Shown piece by piece: positions 6,984 through 15,799 of a stretch of DNA of 43,879 nt. A program made the position numbers and the translations under genes. The notes below the pieces were generated by a model that was not told the DNA's origin, ran no database searches, and saw only the letters and a list, made by a program, of their open reading frames with translations. How positions within the stretch are numbered: the stretch's first letter is position 1; the number at the start of each line of letters is the position of its first letter. The DNA comes from Fusibacillus kribbianus (lineage in GTDB: Bacteria > Bacillota > Clostridia > Lachnospirales > Lachnospiraceae): positions 1 through 43,879 of the forward strand of contig NZ_JASGBQ010000025.1 of the NCBI RefSeq assembly GCF_030053595.1. Direction: 5' to 3'.

Positions 6984-8420
6984 ATGAAATATGAAACTGT
7001 CATCGGACTGGAGGTTCATGTAGAACTTGCCACCGAATCAAAAATATTCTGCTCCTGTTCTGCAAAATTCGGCGCAGAACAGAATGAGCATGTATGCCCT
7101 GCCTGCTGCGGCATGCCCGGGATGCTCCCCGTTGTGAATAAAAGAGTTGTGGATCTTGGCATGACAGCAGGGATGATGTTGAATTGTGACATCAATCGCG
7201 TGACCACCTTTGACAAAAAGAGCTACTATTATCCGGATCTTCCCGCCTCCTATCAGACGACCCAGTGGTTTGCTCCCATTTGCGTCAACGGAACGGTGGA
7301 TATCAGGACTTCTGCAGGAGAGAAGAAGATAAGGATCAAGCAGATTCATATGGAAGAGGATGCCGGCAAGCTGGTCCATGATGACTGGACCGACACTTCT
7401 CTGGTGGATTTCAACAGGACAAGTGTACCGCTGATCGAGATTGTAAGCCAGCCGGATCTTTCCAGTGCTGAGGAGGTTCTTGCTTATCTGGAACGTCTGA
7501 GGGATCTGCTCCGCTTTGCAAAGGTTTCAGACTGCCGGTGGGAGCAGGGCTCCATGAGATGTGATGTCAATCTTTCTGTCCGCCCGGAAGGCAGCGATGT
7601 GCTGGGAGTAAGGACAGAGATGAAAAATATGAATTCTCTGTCTGCCATTGAACGCGCAATTGAATATGAAACGGCAAGGCATATCGATGCCATTGAGCGC
7701 GGAATCGGAGAGCTGGTGCAGGAGACCCGTCGCTGGGATGATATCAAAGGGAAGAGTTATTCCATGAGAAATAAGGAAACGGCGGGAGATTACCGGTATT
7801 TCCCTGACCCTAATATTATGCCGGTCGTGATCGACGATGACTGGTACGACAGGATCCGCGCGTCACTTCCCGATTTCCCTGAGGTGAAGAAGGCCCGTTA
7901 TATGGAGGAACTGGGACTGAGCGAGTATGATGCAGACCAGCTGATCCAGAGTAGGGCATTCTGTGATGTGTTTGAAGCTGCATATGCAGAATGCGGCATG
8001 GCAAAGGAAGCAGCCAACTGGCTGATTTCTGACTGTGCTTCGGTGCTGAATAAGAATCAGCAGACCTTTGACATGCTGAACATAAACGGGAAAGCTCTCG
8101 GACAGCTGATCAGGCTGGTGGCAGAAGAGAAGGTGAGCCGGGGCAATGCAAAGCGCATTCTGGCGGAAATGTTCAAAAAGGATATCGATCCGGAGGAATT
8201 TGCAAAGGCTAACGGCTTGATCCTTTCCAATGATACTGGTGCCATTGAAGCTGTGGTAAAAAATGTGATCGTTTCCGATCCGAAATCCGTTGCTGATTAT
8301 AAAGGCGGTAAGGAAAAAGCGCTGATGGCTCTCTTCGGAAAATGTATGAAGGAGCTGAAAGGAAACTGCAACCCTCAGGTGCTGAGAGAGTTATTGATCA
8401 AAGCGATCAATGAAGAATAG
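6984..8420 (+). CDS. gatB: Glu/Asp-tRNA amidotransferase subunit B
   Basis: GatB binds the misacylated tRNA, phosphorylates its side chain and accepts ammonia. The 478-residue protein is full length. Visible landmarks are ETVIGLEVHVEL at the N-terminus, the zinc cysteines (CSC and CPAC, residues about 25-45), YYPDLPASYQ, HMEEDAGK, NRTSVPLIEIVS, MRCDVNLSVRPEG and DYRYFPDPN. A helical plus YqeY-like tail follows (residues about 290-478). It overlaps the GatA-like gene by a few bases. I place the start at 6984 because GatB proteins begin MKYETVIG; 6978 (MIMKYE) is also possible with the same AGGAGGGG site. Its active-site motifs look functional, which makes the inactive partner more notable. Confidence 0.92.
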   Translation: MKYETVIGLEVHVELATESKIFCSCSAKFGAEQNEHVCPACCGMPGMLPVVNKRVVDLGMTAGMMLNCDINRVTTFDKKSYYYPDLPASYQTTQWFAPICVNGTVDIRTSAGEKKIRIKQIHMEEDAGKLVHDDWTDTSLVDFNRTSVPLIEIVSQPDLSSAEEVLAYLERLRDLLRFAKVSDCRWEQGSMRCDVNLSVRPEGSDVLGVRTEMKNMNSLSAIERAIEYETARHIDAIERGIGELVQETRRWDDIKGKSYSMRNKETAGDYRYFPDPNIMPVVIDDDWYDRIRASLPDFPEVKKARYMEELGLSEYDADQLIQSRAFCDVFEAAYAECGMAKEAANWLISDCASVLNKNQQTFDMLNINGKALGQLIRLVAEEKVSRGNAKRILAEMFKKDIDPEEFAKANGLILSNDTGAIEAVVKNVIVSDPKSVADYKGGKEKALMALFGKCMKELKGNCNPQVLRELLIKAINEE

Positions 8421-8434
8421 AAAAATAGGAAAAC

Positions 8435-8459
8435 AGGCTGATCCGGCGGTAGAATACCG
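8435..8459 (+). terminator. Hairpin after gatB, first copy of a duplicated unit
   Basis: CCGGCGGTA and TACCGCCGG pair across GAA, with the stem running to about 8463. No strong T tract follows. The 25-base unit recurs at 8499-8523 with two mismatches. Confidence 0.55.
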
Positions 8460-8498
8460 CCGGATTGGTTCGTTAAGTACCATCTGGAATGAGAGTAT

Positions 8499-8529
8499 AG
8501 GCTGATCCAGCGGTACAATACCGTTTTTT
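8499..8529 (+). terminator. Terminator of the gatCAB operon, second copy
   Basis: CGGTA CAA TACCG is followed directly by six T residues, giving a classical terminator. It is a diverged copy of the upstream hairpin, 64 bp away. It also lies just past the 3' end of the convergent XRE gene. Confidence 0.75.
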
Positions 8530-8541
8530 CAGGCATATTTA

Positions 8542-8889
8542 TTATCTGGTTGAATCACGCTCAATGCGGCAGAGCTCCCGGATCTTTTCAGCATAGGAAA
8601 GAAGGCGTTTTCTGTCTGCAGCATCAAGCTCATGGTATATGGAAAGCAGCGTAGTTTCCTCTTCTGATTTGTTTTTCCAGCCGAGAAGATCATCCGGAGG
8701 AATCGAAAGGGAAGCGGCGATGGCTTTCAATTTATCCAGCGGAATGTTGGTAATCATGTCGTTTTCATATTTATATATGGTTTGTTTGGTCGATCCGATT
8801 TTTTCTGCCAGCGCAGACTGGGAAAGACCGGAAGCCTTTCGGGCGGATCGGATCCTGGCCCCTGTGGTTTGCGTTTGTTCTGTATTCAT
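8542..8889 (-). CDS. XRE-family (Cro/CI-like) transcriptional regulator
   Basis: A 115-residue DNA-binding regulator. The HTH_3 domain spans residues about 11-68 (ARIRSARKASGLSQSALAEK, then IGSTKQTIYKYENDMITNIP). A charged helical tail (TLLSIYHELDAADRKRLLSY) may dimerise. It is divergent from recA. Its own promoter (TTGACT, 17 bp, TATAAT on the minus strand) is overlapped by repeats of AAAAGTATCTTGA, so it very likely represses itself. A second promoter facing recA shares the same operator, implying that it also affects recA transcription. No ligand or protease domain is visible, so the inducing signal is unknown. Confidence 0.88.
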   Translation of the reverse strand: MNTEQTQTTGARIRSARKASGLSQSALAEKIGSTKQTIYKYENDMITNIPLDKLKAIAASLSIPPDDLLGWKNKSEEETTLLSIYHELDAADRKRLLSYAEKIRELCRIERDSTR

Positions 8890-8917
8890 ATTCTGCCCTC
8901 AAAACAAAAATTCGGTA

Positions 8918-8997
8918 AAAAGTATCTTGATTATATCATAAAAATTGAAAAAAGTCAAGAAAAGTATCTTGACAAGTTACTTTCGGCGCGCCATAAT
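8918..8997. promoter_or_regulatory. Divergent promoters with XRE operator boxes
   Basis: On the minus strand, TTGACT (8958-8953) and TATAAT (8935-8930) are 17 bp apart and drive the XRE gene. On the plus strand, TTGACA (8969-8974) and CATAAT (8992-8997) are 17 bp apart and face recA. A palindrome with GTCAAG and CTTGAC arms (8954-8973) covers both -35 boxes. The 13-mer AAAAGTATCTTGA occurs at 8918-8930 (minus-strand -10) and again at 8960-8972, 42 bp apart or four helical turns. This is a classical autorepressor switch layout. Confidence 0.75.
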
Positions 8998-9079
8998 ATA
9001 GTCAGTGGCAACAGACAGATCATTCGGCCAGATTCAGAAGTGTTTCCGGGATTCTCCCCAATTTTCTCCACGAAACAGG

Positions 9080-9136
9080 TTGACTTTTGAGAAAAACTAT
9101 ATTACTATATTTACAGTGAGGGACGAACATTCGTTC
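9080..9136 (+). promoter_or_regulatory. recA proximal promoter with LexA (SOS) box
   Basis: TTGACT (9080-9085), a 17-bp spacer and TACTAT (9103-9108) form a promoter. The dyad GAAC-ATTC-GTTC (9125-9136), preceded by C, matches the Firmicutes LexA box CGAAC-N4-GTTC. It lies just after the expected start of transcription, a position where LexA would block recA until DNA damage. Confidence 0.82.
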
Positions 9137-9156
9137 TGATAGACGGAGGGTGAATT

Positions 9157-10197
9157 ATGATTAAAGAAGAGAAGCAGAAAGCATTGGATGCGGCATTGAT
9201 GAGTATCGAAAAAGCATATGGCAAGGGTTCCATCATGCGGCTGGGTGATTCTTCTGCCAATATGAATATTGAGACGATTCCCACCGGCTCTCTGAGTCTG
9301 GATATTGCACTGGGACTGGGCGGTGTTCCCAGAGGACGTATTGTGGAGATTTACGGACCCGAGTCCAGTGGCAAGACGACAGTGGCGCTTCATATGGTAG
9401 CCGAGGTACAGAAGCGTGACGGGATCGCAGGCTTTATTGATGCAGAGCATGCGCTGGATCCGGCTTATGCAAAGAAAATAGGAGTTGATATTGACAACCT
9501 CTATATTTCCCAGCCCGACAGCGGCGAGCAGGCCCTGGAGATTACAGAGACCATGGTGCGTTCCGGAGCCGTGGATATTGTGATCGTGGACTCTGTGGCA
9601 GCACTTGTGCCGAAGGCTGAGATCGACGGCGATATGGGAGACAGTCATGTGGGGCTCCAGGCACGTTTGATGTCTCAGGCTCTCAGAAAGCTGACAGCAG
9701 TCATCAGCAAGTCCAACTGTGTCGTGATCTTTATCAATCAGCTTCGTGAGAAGGTGGGCGTTATGTTCGGCAATCCGGAAACTACCACAGGAGGCCGTGC
9801 GCTGAAATTTTATTCCTCTGTCCGTCTGGATGTCCGCAGAGTGGAGAGCCTCAAGCAGGGAGGCGAGGTTGTCGGAAACCATGTCCGTGTCAAAGTGGTC
9901 AAGAATAAGGTGGCACCGCCCTTCAGAGAGGCGGAGTTCGATATTATGTTTGGTAAGGGCATTTCCAGAGAGGGAGATATCCTGGATCTTGCGGCCAAGG
10001 AAAACATCGTGGAGAAGAGCGGGGCATGGTATGCCTATGGCGGCAATAAAATCGGCCAGGGCCGTGAAAATGCCAAGATTTTCCTGGCAAATAATCCTGC
10101 CGTGATGGAAGAAATTGAGAAAAAAGTCCGGGTTCACTATGGTTTTGAGGAGGCTGATCCGGAGAGCGCGCAGGCGGAGGAAAAGAAAGAAAAATAA
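9157..10197 (+). CDS. recA: Recombinase A
   Basis: RecA forms filaments on single-stranded DNA, drives homologous recombination and triggers LexA self-cleavage. The 346-residue protein is full length. Walker A is GPESSGKTT at 67-75, Walker B is the [12 protein letters not shown] region near 137-148, and the L2/ATP-sensing region [20 protein letters not shown] follows. The core continues through [12 protein letters not shown] and ends with the usual acidic tail ([16 protein letters not shown]). GGAGGG precedes the ATG. It can be transcribed from a proximal LexA-box promoter and from a distal promoter that shares an operator with the divergent XRE regulator. The next gene, rny, has its own promoter. 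Confidence 0.98.
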   Translation: MIKEEKQKALDAALMSIEKAYGKGSIMRLGDSSANMNIETIPTGSLSLDIALGLGGVPRGRIVEIYGPESSGKTTVALHMVAEVQKRDGIAGFIDAEHALDPAYAKKIGVDIDNLYISQPDSGEQALEITETMVRSGAVDIVIVDSVAALVPKAEIDGDMGDSHVGLQARLMSQALRKLTAVISKSNCVVIFINQLREKVGVMFGNPETTTGGRALKFYSSVRLDVRRVESLKQGGEVVGNHVRVKVVKNKVAPPFREAEFDIMFGKGISREGDILDLAAKENIVEKSGAWYAYGGNKIGQGRENAKIFLANNPAVMEEIEKKVRVHYGFEEADPESAQAEEKKEK

Positions 10198-10231
10198 TTT
10201 CAGACGTTTCCTCAACAGGGTGTAATAATGC

Positions 10232-10260
10232 TTGACAGTAGCGGGAAAAAAGTTTAAAAT
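10232..10260 (+). promoter_or_regulatory. Promoter of rny
   Basis: TTGACA (10232-10237), a 17-bp spacer and TAAAAT (10255-10260) give a near-consensus housekeeping promoter. About 80 nt of leader precede the rny start. Confidence 0.75.
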
Positions 10261-10343
10261 TGTATTGTTGTAGTGCTTATGGTATGTCTGCCATTACGTG
10301 CGATAAGTGATGTACAATGAAAACTAAATAAGGAGGTGCTCCT

Positions 10344-11891
10344 GTGGGAGGAACTATAATTGCTGTAGTTATTACGCTGTGTGTTGTAGCTCCTATAACT
10401 TGGTTTATTGCGATCGAATACCGCAAGAAGGTATATGAAAGCAAAATCGGCAAGGCAGAAGAAAAGTCGAGAGAAATCATAGATGAGGCATTGAAAGTTG
10501 CGGAAACCAAGAAGCGCGAAGCTCTCTTAGAGGCCAAAGAAGAATCCATGAAGACAAAGAATGATCTGGAGAAAGAGGTTCGTGAGAGAAGAGCGGAGAT
10601 ACAGCGTTATGAGAGGCGGGTATTAAGCAAAGAAGAGAATTTGGAAAAAAGGTCCGAGGCACTGGAGAAGAAGGAATCCAGCCTGTCATCCAAGGAAGAG
10701 CAGTTGACCAAGAGAAAGAAAGAGGTTGAAGAGCTTTTCGATAAGGAAGTACAAGAGCTGGAGAGAATTTCCGGATTTACCTCCGAACAAGCAAAAGAAT
10801 ATCTTTTAAAAACTGTTGAAAATGATGTTAAACATGATACTGCGAAGCTGGTAAAAGAGCTGGAAGCAAAGGCAAAGGAAGAGGCGGGGAAGAAAGCAAA
10901 GGAATATGTTGTTACCGCTATTCAGAAATGTGCCGCTGATCATGTGGCAGAATCTACGATTTCTGTTGTTCAGCTTCCCAATGATGAGATGAAGGGACGG
11001 ATCATCGGACGTGAAGGCCGGAATATCCGTACACTTGAGACACTTACCGGTGTTGATCTGATCATTGATGATACTCCTGAGGCGGTGATCCTGTCAGGAT
11101 TTGATCCCATCAGGCGTGAGGTAGCCAGAATCGCTCTGGAAAAACTGATTCTGGATGGACGGATCCATCCGGCCAGAATTGAGGAAATGGTTGAAAAAGC
11201 TCAGAAGGAAGTCGACACCATGATCCGTGAAGAAGGCGAGGCAGCAGTTCTCGAGGTTGGTATTCACGGTATTCATCCCGAACTGGTGAAGCTTTTGGGC
11301 AAGATGAAGTTCAGGACCAGTTATGGTCAGAACGCTTTGAAGCATTCGATTGAGGTTGCACATCTGTCAGGTCTTCTGGCAGCCGAGATTGGTGTAGATG
11401 TGCGGATGGCAAAAAGAGCCGGTTTGCTGCATGATATTGGTAAGGCAGTAGACCATGAAATGGAAGGCTCACATATTCAGCTGGGTGTTGAATTATGTAG
11501 GAAATACAAAGAGTCTGCTGTTGTTATCAATGCAGTGGAATCTCACCATGGCGATGTAGAGCCGGAGACGTTGATTGCCTGTATCGTACAGGCTGCAGAT
11601 ACGATTTCTGCAGCACGTCCTGGTGCGCGTCGTGAGACAATCGAAACATATACCAACAGATTAAAACAATTAGAAGATATTACCAACACCTTCAAGGGTG
11701 TGGACAAATCTTTTGCTGTTCAGGCAGGACGTGAAGTTCGTATTATGGTAGTGCCGGAGCAGGTAAGCGATGATGATATGGTTTTGATGGCAAGAAATAT
11801 TGCAAAACAGATTGAGTCAGAGCTTGAATATCCCGGACAGATTAAAGTAAACGTAATCCGTGAATCGAGAGTTACAGATTACGCAAAGTAA
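10344..11891 (+). CDS. rny: Ribonuclease Y
   Basis: RNase Y is the membrane-bound endoribonuclease that starts mRNA decay in many Firmicutes. The 515 residues show the full layout: one N-terminal membrane helix (residues 3-24), a long charged coiled coil (about 25-200), a KH RNA-binding domain with the [15 protein letters not shown] loop (about 205-270), and an HD hydrolase domain with [10 protein letters not shown] and [13 protein letters not shown] (about 330-425). The GTG start at 10344 is supported by AAGGAGG 8 bases upstream and by the membrane helix beginning immediately. A strong terminator follows, so it is probably monocistronic. Confidence 0.96.
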   Translation: MGGTIIAVVITLCVVAPITWFIAIEYRKKVYESKIGKAEEKSREIIDEALKVAETKKREALLEAKEESMKTKNDLEKEVRERRAEIQRYERRVLSKEENLEKRSEALEKKESSLSSKEEQLTKRKKEVEELFDKEVQELERISGFTSEQAKEYLLKTVENDVKHDTAKLVKELEAKAKEEAGKKAKEYVVTAIQKCAADHVAESTISVVQLPNDEMKGRIIGREGRNIRTLETLTGVDLIIDDTPEAVILSGFDPIRREVARIALEKLILDGRIHPARIEEMVEKAQKEVDTMIREEGEAAVLEVGIHGIHPELVKLLGKMKFRTSYGQNALKHSIEVAHLSGLLAAEIGVDVRMAKRAGLLHDIGKAVDHEMEGSHIQLGVELCRKYKESAVVINAVESHHGDVEPETLIACIVQAADTISAARPGARRETIETYTNRLKQLEDITNTFKGVDKSFAVQAGREVRIMVVPEQVSDDDMVLMARNIAKQIESELEYPGQIKVNVIRESRVTDYAK

Positions 11892-11898
11892 TAGGCTG

Positions 11899-11937
11899 AA
11901 AAGCGGAAGAAATTGGTGAGTTTCTTCCGCTTTTTTT
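11899..11937 (+). terminator. Terminator of rny
   Basis: AAAGCGGAAGAAA pairs with TTTCTTCCGCTTT around a short loop and is followed by seven T residues. Confidence 0.9.
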
Positions 11938-11967
11938 ATCAGAGGAAGAAGGGAAAGAGGGATAATC

Positions 11968-12501
11968 ATGGAGGATATCAGACGGATCAGGCGGGAACTG
12001 GTTTATAAGGGGAAGATCCTGAATTTTTATGAGGACTATATGGCTTTGCCCAATGGGAATACGGCTGTATGGGATTTTATCGAGCACAAGGGAGCTGCTG
12101 CAGTGGTACCGGTGACTTCTGACGGAAAGATCCTGATGGTACGTCAGTATCGGAATGCACTGGAACGGTATACTCTGGAAATTCCGGCGGGTGCTGTCAA
12201 CTATCTGGGGGAGCCGAAGGAAGAGTGTGCAGCCAGGGAACTGGAGGAGGAGACGGGATATCGGGCAGGAAAGCTGGAGTGGCTGATGAATGTCAATACT
12301 ACGGTAGCCTTCTGTAATGAACTCATTGGGATCTATGTGGCTCAGGACCTGATTCCTACCAGTCAGCATCTTGACGAGGATGAGTTTTTGAATGTGGAAA
12401 AACATGATCTGGATGAGCTTCTTGCCATGGTTTATGACGGGAGGATCACCGACGGAAAGACAGCGGCAGCGCTGCTGGCCTATCGCGTGAAATACAGGTA
12501 A
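11968..12501 (+). CDS. NUDIX hydrolase, ADP-ribose pyrophosphatase type
   Basis: A 177-residue NUDIX enzyme, most like bacterial ADP-ribose pyrophosphatases (NudF type), which split ADP-ribose into AMP and ribose phosphate. The NUDIX box is centred on GEPKEECAARELEEETGY (residues about 77-95), with the REL-EE metal ligands intact. The loop between the first glycine and the box is one residue longer than consensus. IPAGA precedes the box, as in ADP-ribose enzymes, and the N-terminal strands form the dimer-swapping segment. It is followed by a SpoIIM-like gene; a nudF-spoIIM linkage is also known in Bacillus, which supports the call. The substrate is inferred from family resemblance. Confidence 0.88.
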   Translation: MEDIRRIRRELVYKGKILNFYEDYMALPNGNTAVWDFIEHKGAAAVVPVTSDGKILMVRQYRNALERYTLEIPAGAVNYLGEPKEECAARELEEETGYRAGKLEWLMNVNTTVAFCNELIGIYVAQDLIPTSQHLDEDEFLNVEKHDLDELLAMVYDGRITDGKTAAALLAYRVKYR

Positions 12502-12591
12502 GACCAAGAGCTCTTCCCAGGTGGGGAGCTTTACAGCATAACATGGACATTCCCATCATATAGTAGCTTTAAGGCGAGGATGGAGGATGTC

Positions 12592-13170
12592 ATGGATCGG
12601 AAAAAAAGGTTTATTCAGACGGCAGTGGTCGTTTTTGCAGCTTTTTTGATTGTTGGAACAGTGGCGGCCAATCTGAGCAAAAGCCATGGCCAGGATGGGT
12701 GGCAGCTGTATTTCAGCCAGCTTGGTGAGGCTTTGAATCAGAAGGATTTTGCAAGAGAAAGTTATTTTTTCTATGTGCTGCGGCTGCGGCTGACAGAGAC
12801 GGCAGCTCTGTGGCTGTTGTCCATGACAGCCTTTGGTGCAGTGAGCCTGTGGGCTGCCCTTGCATGGCTGGGATTTGCCTGCGGAGTTCGGATCTCGCTG
12901 GGAACCATGGTCTTTGGAAGGAGCGGTATTCTGTACTTTCTCTGCAGTATTTTTCCCCAGGCGGTTTTTTATGTGCCGGCTGTTTTGCTGCTGGGCATTC
13001 GTGGATTTCAGATCTATTCGTTCATGAAAAACCAAAAAAGCTGGGGACAGTATCGGCGCATACGGATGGGAAAGGATATGCTGCTTTTGATTATTCTGCT
13101 CCTTTGTCTGCTTCCGGGGATCATCTGCGAGTGTTATATCAATCCGCTGCTTTTGAGGGTGTTTTTTTAG
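12592..13170 (+). CDS. spoIIM: SpoIIM-like (stage II sporulation protein M) membrane protein
   Basis: An integral membrane protein of the SpoIIM family, one of the DMP proteins that drive membrane migration during spore engulfment. About five hydrophobic segments are visible: residues 7-26, 60-85, 90-108, 115-138 and a C-terminal pair near 160-190. Family hints are IFPQAVFYVPAVLLLGI, which resembles the SpoIIM P-H-G-x-x-E-x-P-A block, and a tail ending PGIICECYINPLLL. The ATG at 12592 has GGAGG 5 bases upstream; 12580 is also possible. The position after the NUDIX gene agrees with known gene order. The sequence is divergent, so the family call is likely but the role is inferred. Confidence 0.78.
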   Translation: MDRKKRFIQTAVVVFAAFLIVGTVAANLSKSHGQDGWQLYFSQLGEALNQKDFARESYFFYVLRLRLTETAALWLLSMTAFGAVSLWAALAWLGFACGVRISLGTMVFGRSGILYFLCSIFPQAVFYVPAVLLLGIRGFQIYSFMKNQKSWGQYRRIRMGKDMLLLIILLLCLLPGIICECYINPLLLRVFF

Positions 13171-13210
13171 TGTTTATAATGGAATCAATATAAGAAACGG
13201 AGGAAAAGAA

Positions 13211-13762
13211 ATGAAGGTATTGATGTTAAACGGAAGTCCAAGAATGAAGGGAAACACGAGGACAGCCCTTTTGACTGTAAAAGAAGGAATCGAACGGGAA
13301 TTGAAGCCGGAGTGTCTTGAATTTTATGACATTTCCCGACATAAGCTGTCCCCCTGCCTGGCCTGCGACGGATGCCAGAAGAACGGAGGAAACTGTGTAC
13401 AGCCGGATGAGAGCGCGGAACTGATTCAGAAGATCTATGATGCGGATGTGGTTATTTTCGGTACGCCGGTATACTGGTGGGGGATGTCTGCACAGCTTAA
13501 AATGGCCATCGACAAGCTGTATTCCAAGGATGGACTTTTGAAACAGCAGGGCGGCAAGAAGATCGGTCTGGTAACTGTGGGAGCGGCAGATACCGAGGAT
13601 CCGGAATACCGTCTGATCGAGGAACAGATGACCTGTATCTGCAATCATCTCAACTGGAAGCTGGCATTTTCCTATGGAATTTCTGCCTACAATCCCGGTG
13701 ATCTGGAAAAGAATGAACAGGCTCTGGAAGTGCTGAAGGAAGCCTGGGGAACCCTGGAATAA
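13211..13762 (+). CDS. Flavodoxin-fold NAD(P)H-dependent FMN reductase
   Basis: A 183-residue flavoprotein of the NADPH-dependent FMN reductase / iron-sulfur flavoprotein-like group. The FMN phosphate loop is at the N-terminus (LNGSPRMKGNTRTAL, residues 6-20). A CxxCxxC cluster, CLACDGCQKNGGNC (about residues 49-62), resembles the motif of clostridial iron-sulfur flavoproteins, though those usually have a compact CxxCxxCx4-7C. PVYWWGMSAQLKMAIDK contacts the flavin. It may transfer electrons or reduce quinones or nitro compounds; the substrate cannot be told from sequence. GGAGGAAAAG precedes the ATG, and a terminator follows. Confidence 0.85.
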   Translation: MKVLMLNGSPRMKGNTRTALLTVKEGIERELKPECLEFYDISRHKLSPCLACDGCQKNGGNCVQPDESAELIQKIYDADVVIFGTPVYWWGMSAQLKMAIDKLYSKDGLLKQQGGKKIGLVTVGAADTEDPEYRLIEEQMTCICNHLNWKLAFSYGISAYNPGDLEKNEQALEVLKEAWGTLE

Positions 13763-13782
13763 ACACTGCAAAAAGTTAAAAG

Positions 13783-13845
13783 AAAAACCGTCCGATGACG
13801 TTTTCCGTACCGTATATCTGTCGGAAAAGCTGTTGGACGGTTTTT
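13783..13845. terminator. Bidirectional terminator
   Basis: AAAACCGTCC and GGACGGTTTT form the base of a long stem that continues through GTTTTCCG/CGGAAAAG. T tracts occur on both strands. It serves the convergent FMN-reductase and DAHP-synthase genes. Confidence 0.88.
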
Positions 13846-13867
13846 GATTTGAAATAATCGGTCTGAT

Positions 13868-14896
13868 TTAAAGAAGCTCTGCGATGTCATAGATCAGCTG
13901 TCTGGATTCTTCCCATCCAAGGCAGGGATCGGTGATGGAACAGCCGTAAATGTGGCCGCCTACCTTCTGACTTCCGGGCTCGATATAGCTTTCGATCATG
14001 ACACCTTTCACCAGACTCCGGATATCCATGGAATGCTGGCGGCTGTGGAGAACCTCTTTAACGATGCGGATCTGCTCCTTGTACAGCTTGTTGGAATTAG
14101 AATGGTTGGCATCCACGATGCAGGCGGGATTCTTTAATTCCCGTTTCCCGTACATATCGCAGAGCAGACGCAGATCCTCATAATGGTAGTTGGGCTGGCT
14201 CTGACCGTGCTTGTTGACGGCACCACGCAGGATCGTATGGGCATAAGGATTTCCGTCGGTATGGACCTCCCAGCCGCGGTAGATGAAGGTGTGTCCGTGC
14301 TGAGCCGCCATCACAGAGTTCAGCATAACAGAAAAATCTCCGCTGGTGGGGTTTTTCATTCCGGTACCGACTTCCATGCCGCTGACGGTAAGGCGGTGCT
14401 GCTGGTTTTCCACGGAACGGGCACCTACTGCCACATAGGAAAGCAGATCGGAAAGGTAACGGTAATTTTCCGGATAGAGCATTTCATCGGCTGCAGAAAG
14501 GCCGCTTTCCTGTAGAACGCGCATATGCAGCTTGCGGATGGCCAGGATACCCTCGAACAGATCCGGTGCCTTTTCCGGATTGGGCTGATGAAGGATCCCT
14601 TTATATCCATCCCCGGTGGTACGTGGTTTATTGGTATAGACACGGGGAACGATGATCAGGTCATCTTTGGTGTCCTCCTGCACCTTAACCAGACGGGAAA
14701 CATAATCGCATACGGAATCCTCATTGTCGGCAGAGCAGGGACCGACAATGACCAGAAATTTGTCACTGTTTCCAGTGAGTATGTCACGGATCTCCTGGTC
14801 CCGTTTGTGCTTTACCTGGGTGAGTTCCTCAGAGAGGGGAAACTGATGTCGGATTTCAGCTGGTGTAGGCAGCTTGCTGATGAATTCAAAGCCCAT
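13868..14896 (-). CDS. 3-deoxy-7-phosphoheptulonate (DAHP) synthase, class I
   Basis: Catalyses the first step of aromatic amino acid synthesis, joining phosphoenolpyruvate and erythrose 4-phosphate. The 342-residue protein is of the AroF/G/H type. The metal ligands expected from the E. coli enzyme are all visible: the cysteine in GPCSADN (residues about 52-58), the histidine in DANHSNSNK, the glutamate in MIESYIEPGSQ, and the aspartate in SITDPCLGWE. PRTT and AVGARSVENQQHR complete the active site. VGTGMKNPTSGDF replaces the commoner VGFKNGTDG segment with one extra residue. It follows the DUF368 gene by 18 bases on the same strand and is probably co-transcribed with it. Which aromatic amino acid inhibits it cannot be read. 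Confidence 0.93.
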   Translation of the reverse strand: MGFEFISKLPTPAEIRHQFPLSEELTQVKHKRDQEIRDILTGNSDKFLVIVGPCSADNEDSVCDYVSRLVKVQEDTKDDLIIVPRVYTNKPRTTGDGYKGILHQPNPEKAPDLFEGILAIRKLHMRVLQESGLSAADEMLYPENYRYLSDLLSYVAVGARSVENQQHRLTVSGMEVGTGMKNPTSGDFSVMLNSVMAAQHGHTFIYRGWEVHTDGNPYAHTILRGAVNKHGQSQPNYHYEDLRLLCDMYGKRELKNPACIVDANHSNSNKLYKEQIRIVKEVLHSRQHSMDIRSLVKGVMIESYIEPGSQKVGGHIYGCSITDPCLGWEESRQLIYDIAELL

Positions 14897-14914
14897 AAAA
14901 CTGTCTCCTTTCTG

Positions 14915-15799
14915 TCAGGCGTGTTTTCTTCCCATGTACCAGGTGACAAACCCACCGGCAGCGAAAAGGATGATGCCGATGAGGAACCCGGGGATGGTAA
15001 AGTGTGCCAGAGCGTTGGTGTTATAAAAAATTCCAAAGGGCGAGGAAAGAATCAGGCCCAGGATTGCAGCGTAAGTAGAAACGGTATGCCGTTCAAAGAG
15101 GTATTCAATCAGCTTGGAGATCAGGAAGATTCCCAGAACCGCACCGATCCCAAAGGGGATCAGGATCCCCAGCTGAGCTGCCATGGCGGAAATACTACCG
15201 GCCTTGAGTCCGTCGATAAAGCTTGTGATGGAATTGATGATGCCGTAGTAATAACCGAGGATCATCATGATCATGGAGCCGCTGACTCCGGGAATCACCA
15301 TGGTAGCGGAAGCAATCACACCCATAAAGAACAGGATGATCATCGTGCCGGGAGTGGCAGTCAGGATCATTAAAGTATCATCACTGCTTTTCAGAAGCGG
15401 CAGAGCGATGGCAAAGGCAAAAAGCAGAAGAAAGGCCAGTACATTGGCTGCGGTCAGGCGGCCGTTTTTGCTTTTTTTGATTCCCTCCTTCATATCCTTG
15501 AAAAGGACGGGAATACCGCCCAGGATCAGGCCGAGAAAAGCCAGACAGGTGGGAAGGGGCTGGTTGGCCAGCAGATATTTGATGGCGTAGGAAAATCCAA
15601 CAATGCCGAGGGCACAGCCCAGAAGGATCGGAATCAGTGTGGCGATGCTCTTTTTGAAGTCCTTGAACAGGTGGGAAATGGAAGAGATCAGCCGGTTGTA
15701 AATGCCGAGAGAAACAGCCATGGTACCTCCGCTGACTCCGGGGATCACGTTGGCGATGCCGATGAGGGCTCCTTTTATGGTGTCCAAAATGAATTTCAT
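14915..15799 (-). CDS. DUF368 polytopic membrane protein, likely polyprenyl-phosphate transporter
   Basis: A 294-residue protein with about eight or nine membrane helices. Two copies of the DUF368 hallmark, IPGVSGGTMAVSLGIYNRLI (residues about 19-38) and IPGVSGSMIMMILGYYYGII (about 168-187), mark inverted half-repeats. Members of this family (PopT) have been reported to return undecaprenyl phosphate to the cytoplasmic face for cell-wall synthesis. The same role is inferred here from the family alone. Its start is 14 bases after a weak GGATC-containing leader; the minus-strand promoter is not obvious. Linkage to DAHP synthase is unexplained. Confidence 0.88.
   Translation of the reverse strand: MKFILDTIKGALIGIANVIPGVSGGTMAVSLGIYNRLISSISHLFKDFKKSIATLIPILLGCALGIVGFSYAIKYLLANQPLPTCLAFLGLILGGIPVLFKDMKEGIKKSKNGRLTAANVLAFLLLFAFAIALPLLKSSDDTLMILTATPGTMIILFFMGVIASATMVIPGVSGSMIMMILGYYYGIINSITSFIDGLKAGSISAMAAQLGILIPFGIGAVLGIFLISKLIEYLFERHTVSTYAAILGLILSSPFGIFYNTNALAHFTIPGFLIGIILFAAGGFVTWYMGRKHA

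Noticed and set aside
9097-10215. A 372-codon open frame antisense to recA
   Set aside because: Same explanation: recA is full length, and the antisense product has no known domain.
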